Below are positions 50,871 to 59,727 of a DNA stretch of 64,000 nucleotides, one piece after another. Made by a program: the position numbers and the translations under genes. Each line of letters begins with the position of its first letter. Positions within the stretch are counted from its first letter, which is position 1. The stretch is from MWBF01 sp040772005 (GTDB taxonomy: Bacteria; Chloroflexota; Anaerolineae; CG2-30-64-16), in assembly GCA_040772005.1 (NCBI GenBank), contig JAXGYZ010000002.1, positions 1-64,000 on the forward strand. The letters are read 5' to 3'. The notes beneath the pieces are model-generated. The model was not told where the DNA came from and made no database searches. It was given only the letters and a program-made list of their open reading frames with translations.

Positions 50871-53147
50871 TCAGTTGCGCCGCCCCATCACATACGCGGT
50901 CACCGACCGCCACGCGACCGTCGCGCCCGTCAGGCTGCCGCGGTACAGGCGCTCGACCGCGGCAATCTCGTCCGCATCCAGCGCGGCCGCGAGGCGCTGC
51001 ACGTAGCTGGGCCGCTCACCCGTTGGCGTACCAGCGGCAGCCCCTGCCGCCGTAAACCAGCGATCCAGCAGCGCGGGGCCGATGCGCGCATCCGCGGTCG
51101 TCTCCACCGGCTCCACGCGCACGTCCGTCAGCCCTGCGGCCTCCCACAGCGCGGCCAGGTCCGCCGCCGTCCAGTTGACCAGCGGGTCCGCCGGGTCGGT
51201 GTAGATGGCTTCCTCTGCTGCGCGCACCTTTGCGGCCAGCGCCGCGTCCAGCCGCGCCAGGTCCACCAGCGCGTAGAGCCGCTGCGTCTCCCGCGGGACC
51301 GGCTCGGCCAGGCTGAGCGTGCCGCCCGCGGCCAGCAGGCCCGCCAGCACCCGCGCGACCGCCGCCTTGTCGGATGCAGCGGCCAGCGCGCTGCGGCCGA
51401 TGACCGCATCAAAGCGCACGCCTGCCTCGTCGCGCAATTCCAGCAGTTCCGGCAGTTCCTCGACGCGGCCCTGCAACACGACCGGCCGCTCGACCTGCGA
51501 GAGCCGTGCGACCATCTCGCGCAGCGCCGCGGCTTCGTCTGCGTTCGGGGTGAGCAGCCACGCGCCGCCCTCCGGCGCGCGGCGCAGCGCCTCCCAGGTC
51601 AGCAGGCCCGTGCCCGCATTGATGTCCAGCACGAGGCTGTGCCGCTGGAGCCGCGCGGCCTCGATGACCCGGTCGCGCAGGCTCGCCAGCCTATCCCCCG
51701 CGCCGCTGATCACCCGCGCCAGCCAGCGGTCGCGGTCCCCGGCCGCCAGGCTGCCGGTGAACGTCAATGCCTCGGTCGCGCCGAAGCCCTCCCCGCCCTC
51801 CAGCATCGCGGCCAATTGCGCCTCGCGGCGGCGCTCCACCTCGCCCTTGACACGCGCCTCGTAGCCCAGCCCGCCCGGCTGGTAGAACACGCGGCCCTGC
51901 AGTGCGTCGGGGAGATATTGCTGCGCGACCCAGTGATCGCGGTATGCGTGGGGATAAAGATAACCCTCACCGTGGCCGAAGCCCTCTTTGTCGCGGTTCG
52001 CGTCGCGCAGGTGCGCGGGGACCTCCGCCTCGCGCTCCTGCTCGACCACGCCGAGCGCATCGAAGAACGCAAAGCCGGAGTTGCTCTTGGGCGCGGTCGC
52101 CAGGTAGAGCGCGGCCTCGCCCAGGTGGAACCGGCCCTCCGGCATCCCCACGTAGTCGAACGCCTGGCTGCACGCCATGACGACCTGCAACGCGTGCGGG
52201 TCGGCCATGCCCACGTCCTCGCCCGCGAAGATGATCATGCGGCGGAAGATGAAGCGCGGGTCCTCCCCTGCATACACCATGCGCGCCATCCAATACAGCG
52301 CCGCGTCGGGATCCGACCCGCGCAGGCTCTTGATGAACGCGCTGATGGTGTCATAGTGAACGTCGCCCTCTTTGTCGTAGAGCACCGCGCGGCGCTGGAT
52401 GGACTCCTCCGCGACGGCCAGGTCGATGCGAATCACGCCGTCCGGGCCCGGCTCGGTCGTCTCGACGGCCAGCTCCAGCGCGTTGAGCACCCCGCGCGCA
52501 TCGCCGTTCGCTACATCCACCAGGTGCGCCAGCGCATCCTCGTCGAGCTGCACGTTGAGCTTGCCGTAGCCGCGCTCCGGGTCGGCCAGCGCCTGCCGCG
52601 CGACCGCGAACAGGTCCTCCTCGGTGAGCGGCTTGAGCTGGAAGATGCGGCTGCGGCTGACGAGGGCCTTGTTGACCTCAAAATAGGGGTTCTCCGTGGT
52701 CGCACCGATGAGGATAACCGTGCCGTTCTCGACCCACGGCAGCAGCGCGTCCTGCTGCGCCTTGTTGAAACGATGGACCTCGTCTACGAAGAGGATGGTG
52801 CGCTGGCCGAACTGGCCGCGGCGCTCCTGGGCCTCCGCGATGGCCTGGCGGATCTCGTTGACGCCGGCCAGTACCGCGTTGATGGCGATAAAGTGGCCGC
52901 GCGTGGTGTTGGCGATGATACGGGCCAGGGTCGTCTTGCCCGTGCCGGGCGGACCGTAAAAGATGACCGAGTTGAGCTGGTCCGCCTGGATGGCGCGGCG
53001 CAGCAGCCGGCCCGGCCCGACGATGTGGCCCTGGCCGATGAACTCATCCAGCGTGCGCGGCCGCATGCGCGCGGCGAGCGGCGCTTCCTTCTCGGTCAGC
53101 TCCGTGCGCCGTGCGGCAAAGAGGTCAGTCCCCGTCTTTTTGGGCAT
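50871..53147 (-). CDS. RarA/MgsA-type AAA+ ATPase fused to a methyltransferase-like domain
   Basis: A 758-aa protein. Residues 1-435 are full-length RarA (MgsA, Mgs1/WRNIP1 relative), a clamp-loader-like ATPase acting at stalled forks. Walker A is YGPPGTGKTT (about 64-73), Walker B TILFVDEVHRFNKAQQDALL, sensor 1 VILIGATTENPYFEVN, and the C-terminal helical part has ISAFIKSLRGSDPDAALYWM, GEDVGMADPHAL and GYLYPHAY. Residues about 500-640 form a Rossmann methyltransferase-like domain (LVLDINAGTGLLTWEALRR as motif I, FDAVIGRSALAA). A helical tail follows. ATG 53147 is used. Whether the methyltransferase is active is unclear. Confidence 0.9.
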   Translation of the reverse strand: MPKKTGTDLFAARRTELTEKEAPLAARMRPRTLDEFIGQGHIVGPGRLLRRAIQADQLNSVIFYGPPGTGKTTLARIIANTTRGHFIAINAVLAGVNEIRQAIAEAQERRGQFGQRTILFVDEVHRFNKAQQDALLPWVENGTVILIGATTENPYFEVNKALVSRSRIFQLKPLTEEDLFAVARQALADPERGYGKLNVQLDEDALAHLVDVANGDARGVLNALELAVETTEPGPDGVIRIDLAVAEESIQRRAVLYDKEGDVHYDTISAFIKSLRGSDPDAALYWMARMVYAGEDPRFIFRRMIIFAGEDVGMADPHALQVVMACSQAFDYVGMPEGRFHLGEAALYLATAPKSNSGFAFFDALGVVEQEREAEVPAHLRDANRDKEGFGHGEGYLYPHAYRDHWVAQQYLPDALQGRVFYQPGGLGYEARVKGEVERRREAQLAAMLEGGEGFGATEALTFTGSLAAGDRDRWLARVISGAGDRLASLRDRVIEAARLQRHSLVLDINAGTGLLTWEALRRAPEGGAWLLTPNADEAAALREMVARLSQVERPVVLQGRVEELPELLELRDEAGVRFDAVIGRSALAAASDKAAVARVLAGLLAAGGTLSLAEPVPRETQRLYALVDLARLDAALAAKVRAAEEAIYTDPADPLVNWTAADLAALWEAAGLTDVRVEPVETTADARIGPALLDRWFTAAGAAAGTPTGERPSYVQRLAAALDADEIAAVERLYRGSLTGATVAWRSVTAYVMGRRN

Positions 53148-53185
53148 GGCGTGATTCTAGCACAAAGGCGTGAACTGGAGAAGGG

Positions 53186-53250
53186 GTGACAAGGTGACAA
53201 AGTGACAAGGTGACAAGGTAAAGGGGTGACGGGGTGATGGAGTAACACGG
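53186..53250. repeat. Tandem GTGACAAG-type repeat
   Basis: Five or six imperfect copies of an octamer-to-nonamer unit (GTGACAAG, GTGACAAA, then GGTGACGG/GGTGATGG). It lies between rarA and the next gene, upstream of a family A hairpin. Units are too short and spacer-less for a CRISPR array. Confidence 0.75.
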
Positions 53251-53256
53251 TGCGAA

Positions 53257-53278
53257 GTGCGCATCCTCAGATGCGCAC
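53257..53278. repeat. Family A 22-bp hairpin repeat
   Basis: GTGCGCATC and GATGCGCAC enclose CTCA. The arm bases differ from the copies at 3501, 6116 and 57166 but compensate, which keeps the stem perfect. Confidence 0.8.
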
Positions 53279-53331
53279 GACATCTCGCCATCCTGAACCC
53301 CGTGGGACCACGGATACGATATAATGGGGCT

Positions 53332-53553
53332 ATGAAACCACCGACCGACTACCGAGCGCAGCGGCGCAGGAACGAGCGCAACCTGGCGTGGGCCGTGGTG
53401 CTGTTCCTCGTGGGCGGGGGAGGCGCGGCGATTGCGCTCGTCTACGGGCGGAGCGCGGCGCTGCTCGGCCTGACGTGCCTCCTGGCCGGCGCGGGGCTGT
53501 TCGGCCTCGTCTGGCTGATCCTCACCCTCATGGAGCGTTGGGCCAACCGGTGA
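53332..53553 (+). CDS. Small two-helix membrane protein
   Basis: A 73-aa protein with a basic N-terminus (MKPPTDYRAQRRRNERN) and two membrane helices (AWAVVLFLVGGGGAAIALVY and LLGLTCLLAGAGLFGLVWLI). Function unknown. TATAAT (53320-53325) ends 6 nt before the ATG and no Shine-Dalgarno exists, so a leaderless mRNA is likely. A longer frame from 53257 would include the repeat and promoter. It converges with the SUI1 gene over a bidirectional hairpin. Confidence 0.7.
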   Translation: MKPPTDYRAQRRRNERNLAWAVVLFLVGGGGAAIALVYGRSAALLGLTCLLAGAGLFGLVWLILTLMERWANR

Positions 53554-53575
53554 CAGTTGAGCCACGAAGGCGCGA

Positions 53576-53627
53576 AGCAAAAACCCGTTTCCTCAGGTGA
53601 AGCGCAGCTTCACACGGAAACGGGTTT
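53576..53627 (-). terminator. Family D hairpin acting as terminator for SUI1
   Basis: AAACCCGTTTCC (53581-53592) and GGAAACGGGTTT (53616-53627) enclose an inner hairpin GTGAAGC/GCTTCAC. On the minus strand the stem is followed by TTTTTGC. It sits between convergent genes, and its architecture equals the repeat at 38819. Confidence 0.7.
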
Positions 53628-53649
53628 CTCTATACAAACAAAGAACCCT

Positions 53650-53675
53650 TTTGCGATCTTTGCGTCTTTGCGTGA
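53650..53675. repeat. Family E repeat copy
   Basis: TTTGCGATCTTTGCGTCTTT plus GCGTGAG, the inverse of the motif at 42423. It ends 10 nt from the SUI1 stop codon. Confidence 0.75.
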
Positions 53676-53685
53676 GCAAGAACCG

Positions 53686-54030
53686 TCACCCGCCGGCGAG
53701 TTTGACCTTGTACCCCAGCGCAAACAGCTTTTCCGCGACCTTGTCGCGCTGGTCGCCCTGGATTTCGAGGTCGTCGCCCTTGATCGTGCCGCCCGCGCCG
53801 CAGTACGTCTTGAGCACGCCCAGCAATTCCTTGAGCGTGGCCGGATTGTGCTGCAAACCGTATACCACAGTGACGGTCTTGCCCGCACGGCCCTTGCGGT
53901 CACGCTTGACGTAGGCGGTCTGCTGCTTGACGGGCAGGTCAATCGTGTGGCAGACGCACGGATGCCGCCCGCAGCGCGGGCACTCCGGTGCAGTCTTAGG
54001 GTCGGTTGAATAGATGATGCGTGGCGGCAT
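53686..54030 (-). CDS. SUI1/eIF1-family translation factor (YciH-like)
   Basis: A 114-aa protein. A short N-terminal Cys cluster (CPRCGRHPCVCH, a likely zinc site) leads to the SUI1 fold: RKGRAGKTVTVVYGLQHNPA, LKELLGVLKTYCGAGGTIKG, and LEIQGDQRDKVAEKLFALGY. Bacterial YciH binds the 30S subunit and can affect start-site fidelity. This is notable given the leaderless and ATT-start genes in the window. A repeat abuts its stop codon. The start ATG has weak AG-rich upstream sequence. Confidence 0.92.
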   Translation of the reverse strand: MPPRIIYSTDPKTAPECPRCGRHPCVCHTIDLPVKQQTAYVKRDRKGRAGKTVTVVYGLQHNPATLKELLGVLKTYCGAGGTIKGDDLEIQGDQRDKVAEKLFALGYKVKLAGG

Positions 54031-54064
54031 AGGACACTCGCTTCAAGGCAGGTGTTGGATGGGT

Positions 54065-54100
54065 GCGTTTCACGTTGGGGGCGCGGCCAGTATGAAACGC
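54065..54100. repeat. Family B MITE-like element, collapsed copy 3 (36 bp)
   Basis: The left arm is intact (GCGTTTCACGTTGGGGGCGC, then GGCCAG). The internal sequence and most of the right arm are gone, leaving only TATGAAACGC. It looks like an internal deletion of the 153-165 bp element. Confidence 0.75.
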
Positions 54101-54121
54101 GCCCGTGTTGGATTTGGCATG

Positions 54122-54150
54122 TTGGGACTTGGCTCGATTTGTGCTAAAAT
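54122..54150 (+). promoter_or_regulatory. rsfS promoter
   Basis: TTGGGA (54122-54127), 17-nt spacer and TAAAAT (54145-54150), with an extended TG before the -10. A second -10-like TATTAT is at 54178-54183, closer to the start. Confidence 0.55.
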
Positions 54151-54198
54151 AAGGTATCGGGCTGCAAGTCCGGTACATATTATAGCGCAAACACATGG

Positions 54199-54561
54199 AT
54201 GGAGGAACAGACTCTGGAAGGTCACGAACTCGCACACGCCATCGTCGGCAAACTGGAAGAACACCAGGCCTCTGACATTGTCATGTTGGACCTGCGCGAG
54301 CTGACGCCGATTGCGGATTACTTCGTCATCTGCTCGGCGGATTCCGAACGCCAGGCACGCACGCTACAAGAGATCCTGCGCACCGAACTCCGAGAAGAGC
54401 ACAAGGAGCGGCCGCTCTCCACCGAAGGGGAGCCGGCCTCCGGCTGGGTGCTGCTGGACTACAACACGGTCGTGGTGCACATCTTCTCGCACGAGGGACG
54501 GGCATTCTACCGGCTGGCAGAACGCTGGAAGGACGCGCCCGTGGTGCTTAAAATTCAGTGA
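54199..54561 (+). CDS. rsfS: Ribosomal silencing factor RsfS
   Basis: A 120-aa RsfS/Iojap protein that binds uL14 of the 50S subunit and blocks subunit joining when nutrients are scarce. The sequence covers the whole domain: LEEHQASDIVMLDLRELTPI, ADYFVICSADSERQARTLQE, EGEPASGWVLLDYNTVVVHI and FSHEGRAFYRLAERWKDAPV. The ATG 54199 overlaps another ATG at 54195 that is out of frame. The stop codon TGA is followed directly by the family C repeat. It converges with ndk. Confidence 0.95.
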   Translation: MEEQTLEGHELAHAIVGKLEEHQASDIVMLDLRELTPIADYFVICSADSERQARTLQEILRTELREEHKERPLSTEGEPASGWVLLDYNTVVVHIFSHEGRAFYRLAERWKDAPVVLKIQ

Positions 54562-54655
54562 TGAGAAACGAGTAAGGAGTAACGAGTAATAGACGTCAGC
54601 CAACCTCGTCTTACTCATTACTCTTTACTCGTTACTGATCATTCCTTACTCGAAG
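54562..54655. repeat. Family C inverted repeat filling the rsfS-ndk gap
   Basis: GAGTAAGGAGTAACGAGTAA on the left faces TTACTCATTACTCTTTACTC on the right. It begins at the base after the rsfS stop and contains the ndk stop codon (54646-54648). The family member at 16233 truncates a glycosyltransferase. Confidence 0.85.
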
Positions 54656-55095
54656 ATCCACCCGTCCACGGCGCGGCCGTAGTCGATCAATTCTTCCGGC
54701 TTGAACCACATCCCGATTTCGCTGGCGGCCGTCTCCGGCCCGTCTGAGCCGTGGACGAGGTTGCGCCCCATCTCGAGGCTGAAGTCTGCGCGGATGGTGC
54801 CGGCCGCGGCCTTCGCGGGATTCGTGGCCCCCATTGTCGCGCGCGCGACCTCGATGGCATTTGTCCCCTCGAGCACCAGCGCGACCACCGGGCCGCTGGT
54901 GATATACTTGATGAGTCCCTCAAAAAATGGCTTGCCCACGTGCACCGCATAGTGCTGGTGCGCAAACTCGGTGCTGACATGCACCATCTTCAGCGCGACA
55001 ATCTTCAGCCCGCGGCGCTCGAAGCGGTTGATGATCTCGCCGGCCAGCCCGCGCTGCACCGCGTCGGGTTTGAGCATGACAAACGTGCGTTCCAC
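54646..55095 (-). CDS. ndk: Nucleoside diphosphate kinase
   Basis: A 149-aa NDK that passes the gamma-phosphate between nucleoside triphosphates and diphosphates by a phospho-His. ERTFVMLKPDAVQRGLAGEI, GLKIVALKMVHVS, HYAVHVGKPFFEGLIKYITS, GPVVALVLEGTNAIEVARAT, MGATNPAKAAAGTIRADFSL and the active-site RNLVHGSDGPETAASEIGMW are all present. The ATG has GGAG in AAGGAGAG upstream. The stop codon TAA is provided by the adjoining repeat. Confidence 0.97.
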   Translation of the reverse strand: MERTFVMLKPDAVQRGLAGEIINRFERRGLKIVALKMVHVSTEFAHQHYAVHVGKPFFEGLIKYITSGPVVALVLEGTNAIEVARATMGATNPAKAAAGTIRADFSLEMGRNLVHGSDGPETAASEIGMWFKPEELIDYGRAVDGWIFE

Positions 55096-55205
55096 TGAAC
55101 TCTCCTTCTAACAACAGGACCTTCAAGGTCTACATTGCCGAACAAAGAGTATAGCATCGGTGACGCGGTGCGCAAAAGGAAGACGTCAGGGTTGCTAACT
55201 GCCCT

Positions 55206-55277
55206 GGACAGGATTCACAGGATGAACAGGATTTCGGTTATGACGTTCGCCCATCCTGTTCATCCTGTAAATCCTGT

Positions 55278-55279
<2 letters not shown>
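55206..55279. repeat. Family F inverted repeat (ACAGGATGAACAGGAT type)
   Basis: GACAGGATTCACAGGATGAA and CAGGAT face ATCCTGTTCATCCTGTAAAT and CCTGTC. Its last bases include the histone-deacetylase-like stop codon (55278-55280). Confidence 0.85.
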
Positions 55280-56312
<1,033 letters not shown>

Positions 56313-56313
56313 G

Positions 56314-56736
56314 CTACGGCTCAGGGCTGAAATACCACATCCACTTGCTCCCGCGCATCTCCTTGATAACGTGGCCGGTCGTCAGCACGCCCAGCGCACG
56401 CAGGCCCGCGTCGCCGTGTTCGCTGACGACCAGGTGTGAGATACCGCGCTCCGTCATAATGCGGACGGCCTCTGCGAGCGGCATTTCCGGCGGGATCGCG
56501 AGGACCTTTGGCCGCATGACCTCCCGCGCCCGGATGCCCTTGAGCTCCTGGCCGTAGAACTGCAGGACATCCATCTGGCTGATGGTGCCGAGGGCTTCCT
56601 CATCCGGGCCGGTCACGACAAGGACCTGGACATTAGTGTCCGCCATGATGCGCACGACTTCTTCCAGCGTCGTGCTGGGCGTGCAGCCGATGACGCCCTT
56701 GTGCATCACGGTTCCTACGAGGCAATCAGACGACAT
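56314..56736 (-). CDS. Tandem CBS-domain protein
   Basis: A 140-aa protein made of two CBS motifs forming one Bateman module, which binds adenosine nucleotides. CBS1 is VGTVMHKGVIGCTPSTTLEE, VRIMADTNVQVLVVTG, GTISQMDVLQF. CBS2 is AREVMRPKVLAIPPEMPLAE, AVRIMTERGISHLVVSE, LGVLTTGHVIKEM. ATG 56736 has AGGAGG 6 nt upstream; a longer frame to 56802 lacks support. It is the first gene of a two-gene operon with the deacetylase-like gene. Confidence 0.9.
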   Translation of the reverse strand: MSSDCLVGTVMHKGVIGCTPSTTLEEVVRIMADTNVQVLVVTGPDEEALGTISQMDVLQFYGQELKGIRAREVMRPKVLAIPPEMPLAEAVRIMTERGISHLVVSEHGDAGLRALGVLTTGHVIKEMRGSKWMWYFSPEP

Positions 56737-56855
56737 TGTCCACCTCCTGCCCAACCGCGCGTGGCGCGTCCACGACACCAGGCCACGCGACGGCTGCGAC
56801 ACAACTATCTTAGCAGAGCCGCAGGCAGTTGTAAAGGACTAGGGGACATCGGGGT

Positions 56856-57020
56856 GCATTTCAGGCTGGGGGCGAACGCGGCCAGCGCGCATACGCGAAT
56901 GGCGCTGCGGCGCTGGGCACGGATACACGAATATCCCGCCGCGGCGCACACGATTCGCGTATTCGTGGCGCGCCAGCGCATTCGTTTATCCGCGCTGGCC
57001 GCGCCCCCAACGTGAAACGC
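56856..57020. repeat. Family B MITE-like palindromic element, copy 2 (165 bp)
   Basis: Near-identical to 33965-34117 across its whole length, except for two insertions (8 and 4 nt) and a few substitutions in the left tip. Both copies share the flank GCACCCGG at the right end. It fills the gap between the CBS gene and the next promoter. Confidence 0.85.
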
Positions 57021-57121
57021 ACCCGGACATCAGCGAAGTACATCTTTGGTGGGCGGTTGCCCGGATTGTGCTACAATACGGCCCGACAATTGAGGGGTTG
57101 CTTGGAAAGGTGGGGAGTGGA

Positions 57122-57187
57122 GCGTCCTCAGACGCGGAACGGCTCCGACGTAGGCGTTCTCGTTCGTCCGCATTTGAGAATGCGGGC
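57122..57187. repeat. Family A composite repeat in the leader of the GreA-like gene
   Basis: GCGTCCTCAGACGC (57122-57135) and the 22-bp hairpin (57166-57187) form the reverse-oriented equivalent of 3501-3552. The shared flank AGTGGAGCGTCCTCAGACGC runs unbroken in both. The extended -10 TGCTACAAT (57069-57077) lies upstream, so the hairpins would be transcribed as 5' leader of the operon. Confidence 0.75.
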
Positions 57188-57223
57188 TCACCTCTTCAAG
57201 CTGGTCCTGCGTGAGAGTGTAGC

Positions 57224-57694
57224 GTGGCTAACCCAACTACCCGCAAGTATGACCCGCCGCCAGGGATCGTGGCGCTCGGCACGCACGTGGAGGTCGAGCT
57301 GAGCACGGTCGAGGGCGACGTTGAGCGACTGGCCTTCGATATCGTGCCCGACGCGGCCGCAGACTTCGCTACGGGCTTCCTGGGCGCCAGCACACCGCTG
57401 GCCCGCGCCATCATGGGCCAGCCCGCCGGCATGGTCGTGCCTTATACGGCCGGCGACATCGCCCGGGCGACCATCCTGTCCGTGCGCCTGAGCGAGCGCG
57501 CCGCGGATGCAGACGCATCTGCCGCACGGAACGCGGCGACGCGCGAGGCTGTCGAGCGCGCCAAGACCGAGGACACCATCCGCCTGGCCCTGACTTTCAG
57601 CTCCAAATGGGGCGACTACGACCCCACCCCCCTCGAACCGAGCACGCAGAACGCAGAGGACGCCGATGAGCCAGATCACGATTCGTCTGGTTGA
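57224..57694 (+). CDS. GreA/GreB C-terminal-like (FKBP-fold) protein
   Basis: A 156-aa protein. VALGTHVEVELSTVEGDVER, LAFDIVPDAAADFATGFLGA, STPLARAIMGQPAGMVVPYT and ARATILSVRL match the pattern of the GreA/Rnk C-terminal domain, whose GxxP/LxxAI turn docks on the RNA polymerase secondary-channel rim. The N-terminal coiled coil of GreA is missing; instead a C-terminal helical tail is present (about 100-156). GTG 57224 has no good Shine-Dalgarno. It overlaps the GNAT gene by 29 nt and heads the menC-like operon. Confidence 0.7.
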   Translation: MANPTTRKYDPPPGIVALGTHVEVELSTVEGDVERLAFDIVPDAAADFATGFLGASTPLARAIMGQPAGMVVPYTAGDIARATILSVRLSERAADADASAARNAATREAVERAKTEDTIRLALTFSSKWGDYDPTPLEPSTQNAEDADEPDHDSSG

Positions 57695-58508
57695 CACCCC
57701 TGCAGGCATGGCACAGGTCGAACAGCTCCAGATGGCGGTCTGGCCGGGCGCCGACCTGGAGATCGTCCCCGTTCATGTGCTGCTGACGGCCGCTCATAAC
57801 GGGGGGCTGGTTGCGGGCGCCTTCGACGGCGACCAATGCGTCGGGTTCGTGTGGGGCTTTCCGGGCTTCGACGCGCGGGTGACGCCCCCGCGGCTCAAGC
57901 ACTGCTCACACCAGCTCGGCATCCATCCTGACTATCGCCTGTCCGGGCTGGGCTTTGCGCTCAAGCGGCGGCAGTGGGGCTTCGTGCGCGAGCAGGGCAT
58001 CGACCTCGCCACCTGGACCTATGACCCGCTGATGGCACGCAATGCGCGGCTCAACATCGGCAAGCTCGGCGCGGTGTGCAGCACCTACCGCCGCGACGAG
58101 TACGGTCCGCTGCGCGACGCGCTCAACGCCGGGCTGCCCACCGACCGCTTCCAGGTGGACTGGTGGCTGTCGTCGGGCCGCGTCACCGCGCGCATGCTCG
58201 GGCCCCAGCCGCCCACCCACAAGCTCGCAGACCTGCTCGCCGCCGGCGCTCGCCTGCTCAATCCTCCATCGCCGGACGGCACGCCGCAGCCGCCCGTGAC
58301 CGATCTCGCCGCCGCGTTGCCCGCTACCGTCCTGGTCGAGATTCCGCCGGACTTTCTCGCGCTCAAGGCGGGGGATGCCGGCCTCGCGCTGGCCTGGCGG
58401 CTCGGCACACGGGCCGCATTCGAGGGGCTGTTCGGCCAGGGTTACGCCGTGACCGACTTTCTGCGCGAGCAGAACCGCGCGCTGTATGTGCTGACCCGGG
58501 AGAGCTAA
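57666..58508 (+). CDS. GNAT-like acetyltransferase, COG3375-type
   Basis: A 280-aa predicted N-acyltransferase. The N-terminal half has the GNAT core LVAGAFDGDQCVGFVWGFPG, LKHCSHQLGIHPDYRLSGLG (acetyl-CoA loop region) and FALKRRQWGFVREQGIDLAT, WTYDPLMARNARLNIGKLGA. The C-terminal half (about 190-280) is less conserved. Proteins of this type are commonly linked to enolase-superfamily N-acylamino acid racemase genes, as here, where they may acylate the amino-acid substrate. It overlaps the preceding gene and ends 1 nt before the enolase-superfamily gene. Confidence 0.8.
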   Translation: MSQITIRLVDTPAGMAQVEQLQMAVWPGADLEIVPVHVLLTAAHNGGLVAGAFDGDQCVGFVWGFPGFDARVTPPRLKHCSHQLGIHPDYRLSGLGFALKRRQWGFVREQGIDLATWTYDPLMARNARLNIGKLGAVCSTYRRDEYGPLRDALNAGLPTDRFQVDWWLSSGRVTARMLGPQPPTHKLADLLAAGARLLNPPSPDGTPQPPVTDLAAALPATVLVEIPPDFLALKAGDAGLALAWRLGTRAAFEGLFGQGYAVTDFLREQNRALYVLTRES

Positions 58509-58509
58509 G

Positions 58510-59619
58510 ATGCACATAGACCACATCACCCTCCACCATCTGCGGATGCCGCTCGTGGCGCCGTTTGAGACCTCGTTTGGCCGCATCACGGAGCGCGAGG
58601 GCATCCTGATTGTCGTGCAGTCCGAGGGACTGACGGGCTACGGCGAGTGCGTGGCCGACCACGACCCCGGCTACGCGTATGAGACTGCGCTGACCGCGTG
58701 GCACATCCTGCGTGACTTCCTGGCGCCGGCCATCTTGGGGCAGACGGTCGCAGATCCGGCCGACTTCCAGCGCCGCGTCGCGCAGGTGCGCGGGCATCCG
58801 ATGGCGAAGGCCGGGCTGGAGATGGCACTGTGGGACCTGCAGGGGAAGCGCGAGGGCAAATCACTGGCCGAGTTACTGGGTGGCGTACGCCACCGCGTAG
58901 ACGTGGGCGTGTCGGTCGGGTTGCAGGCATCGCCCGCTGCGCTGACCGCACGGGTGGGCCGCTACCTGGCGGACGGCTACCGGCGCGTCAAGATCAAGAT
59001 CAAGCCGGGCCGCGACGTGGCCGATGCGCAAGCCGTGCGCCGGGCCTACCCCGGCCTCCGCCTGCAGGTAGATGCCAATTCGGCGTACACGCTGGAGACC
59101 GCCGCCACGCTGCAACCGCTCGATGACCTCGACCTCCTGCTGATCGAGCAGCCGCTCTCCGAGGATGACCTGTGGGATCACCGGCTTATCCAGGCGCGCT
59201 TCCGCACGCCCATCTGTCTGGACGAGAGCATCCTGTCCGCGCGCCACGCGCGGCAGGCATTGGAGATGGGGTCCTGCCGGGTCATCAACATCAAGGCGGG
59301 CCGCGTCGGGGGCCTGAGCGAGGCGGTGGCCATCCACGACCTCTGCAATAGGCAGGGAATCCCGGTCTGGTGCGGGGGGATGCTGGAGACGGGGGTAGGC
59401 CGGGCAAGCAATCTCGCGCTGGCAAGCCTGCCGGGGTTCAGGCTGCCCGGCGACATCTCAGCGTCCGACCGCTACTACGCGGAGGACATCACGCAGGAAC
59501 GCTTCACGCTCAACCCCGACAGCACAATCGACGTGCCCGCGGGCCCTGGCCTGGGCGTTACACTCGATCCCGCAGCCGTGGACCGCTACACCGTCACCCG
59601 CGAGGAAGTGACGGGATAA
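58510..59619 (+). CDS. o-Succinylbenzoate synthase / N-acylamino acid racemase (enolase superfamily)
   Basis: A 369-aa enolase-superfamily enzyme of the MenC/NAAAR subgroup. The two acid-base lysines lie in RVKIKIKPGRD and INIKAGRVGG; the metal ligands lie in LQVDANSAYT (Asp), LIEQPL (Glu) and ICLDESI (Asp). The N-terminal capping domain has TSFGRITEREGILIVVQSEG. Members either make o-succinylbenzoate for menaquinone or racemise N-acylamino acids. The COG3375 acetyltransferase next door favours the second, or both. ATG 58510 lies 1 nt after the GNAT stop. Confidence 0.88.
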   Translation: MHIDHITLHHLRMPLVAPFETSFGRITEREGILIVVQSEGLTGYGECVADHDPGYAYETALTAWHILRDFLAPAILGQTVADPADFQRRVAQVRGHPMAKAGLEMALWDLQGKREGKSLAELLGGVRHRVDVGVSVGLQASPAALTARVGRYLADGYRRVKIKIKPGRDVADAQAVRRAYPGLRLQVDANSAYTLETAATLQPLDDLDLLLIEQPLSEDDLWDHRLIQARFRTPICLDESILSARHARQALEMGSCRVINIKAGRVGGLSEAVAIHDLCNRQGIPVWCGGMLETGVGRASNLALASLPGFRLPGDISASDRYYAEDITQERFTLNPDSTIDVPAGPGLGVTLDPAAVDRYTVTREEVTG

Positions 59620-59637
59620 CTGTCGAGAGCAGAAAGA

Positions 59638-59727
59638 AATAGAACGCTGATGACGCTGATGATCATGATTTTTCTGGTATTTTAGTCCGTGTCAATCATG
59701 ATAATCAGCGTTCATCAGCGTTCTATT
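59638..59727. repeat. Family G inverted repeat (AGAACGCTGATGA type)
   Basis: AATAGAACGCTGATGACGCT, continuing GATGATCATGATT, faces AATCATGATAATCAGCGTTC, continuing ATCAGCGTTCTATT. It fills the gap between the convergent enolase-family and ABC transporter genes, and its end includes part of the ABC gene stop codon (59726-59728). Confidence 0.85.

Noticed and set aside
50862..53189. A 775-codon open frame on the plus strand
   Set aside because: Exactly antisense to rarA, with Arg/Gln/His-rich low-complexity protein and no ribosome site. A GC-driven shadow.
53186..53250. Tandem GTGACAAG units as a CRISPR or replication iteron array
   Set aside because: Units are 8-9 bp without spacers and degrade quickly; no Rep or Cas gene is nearby.
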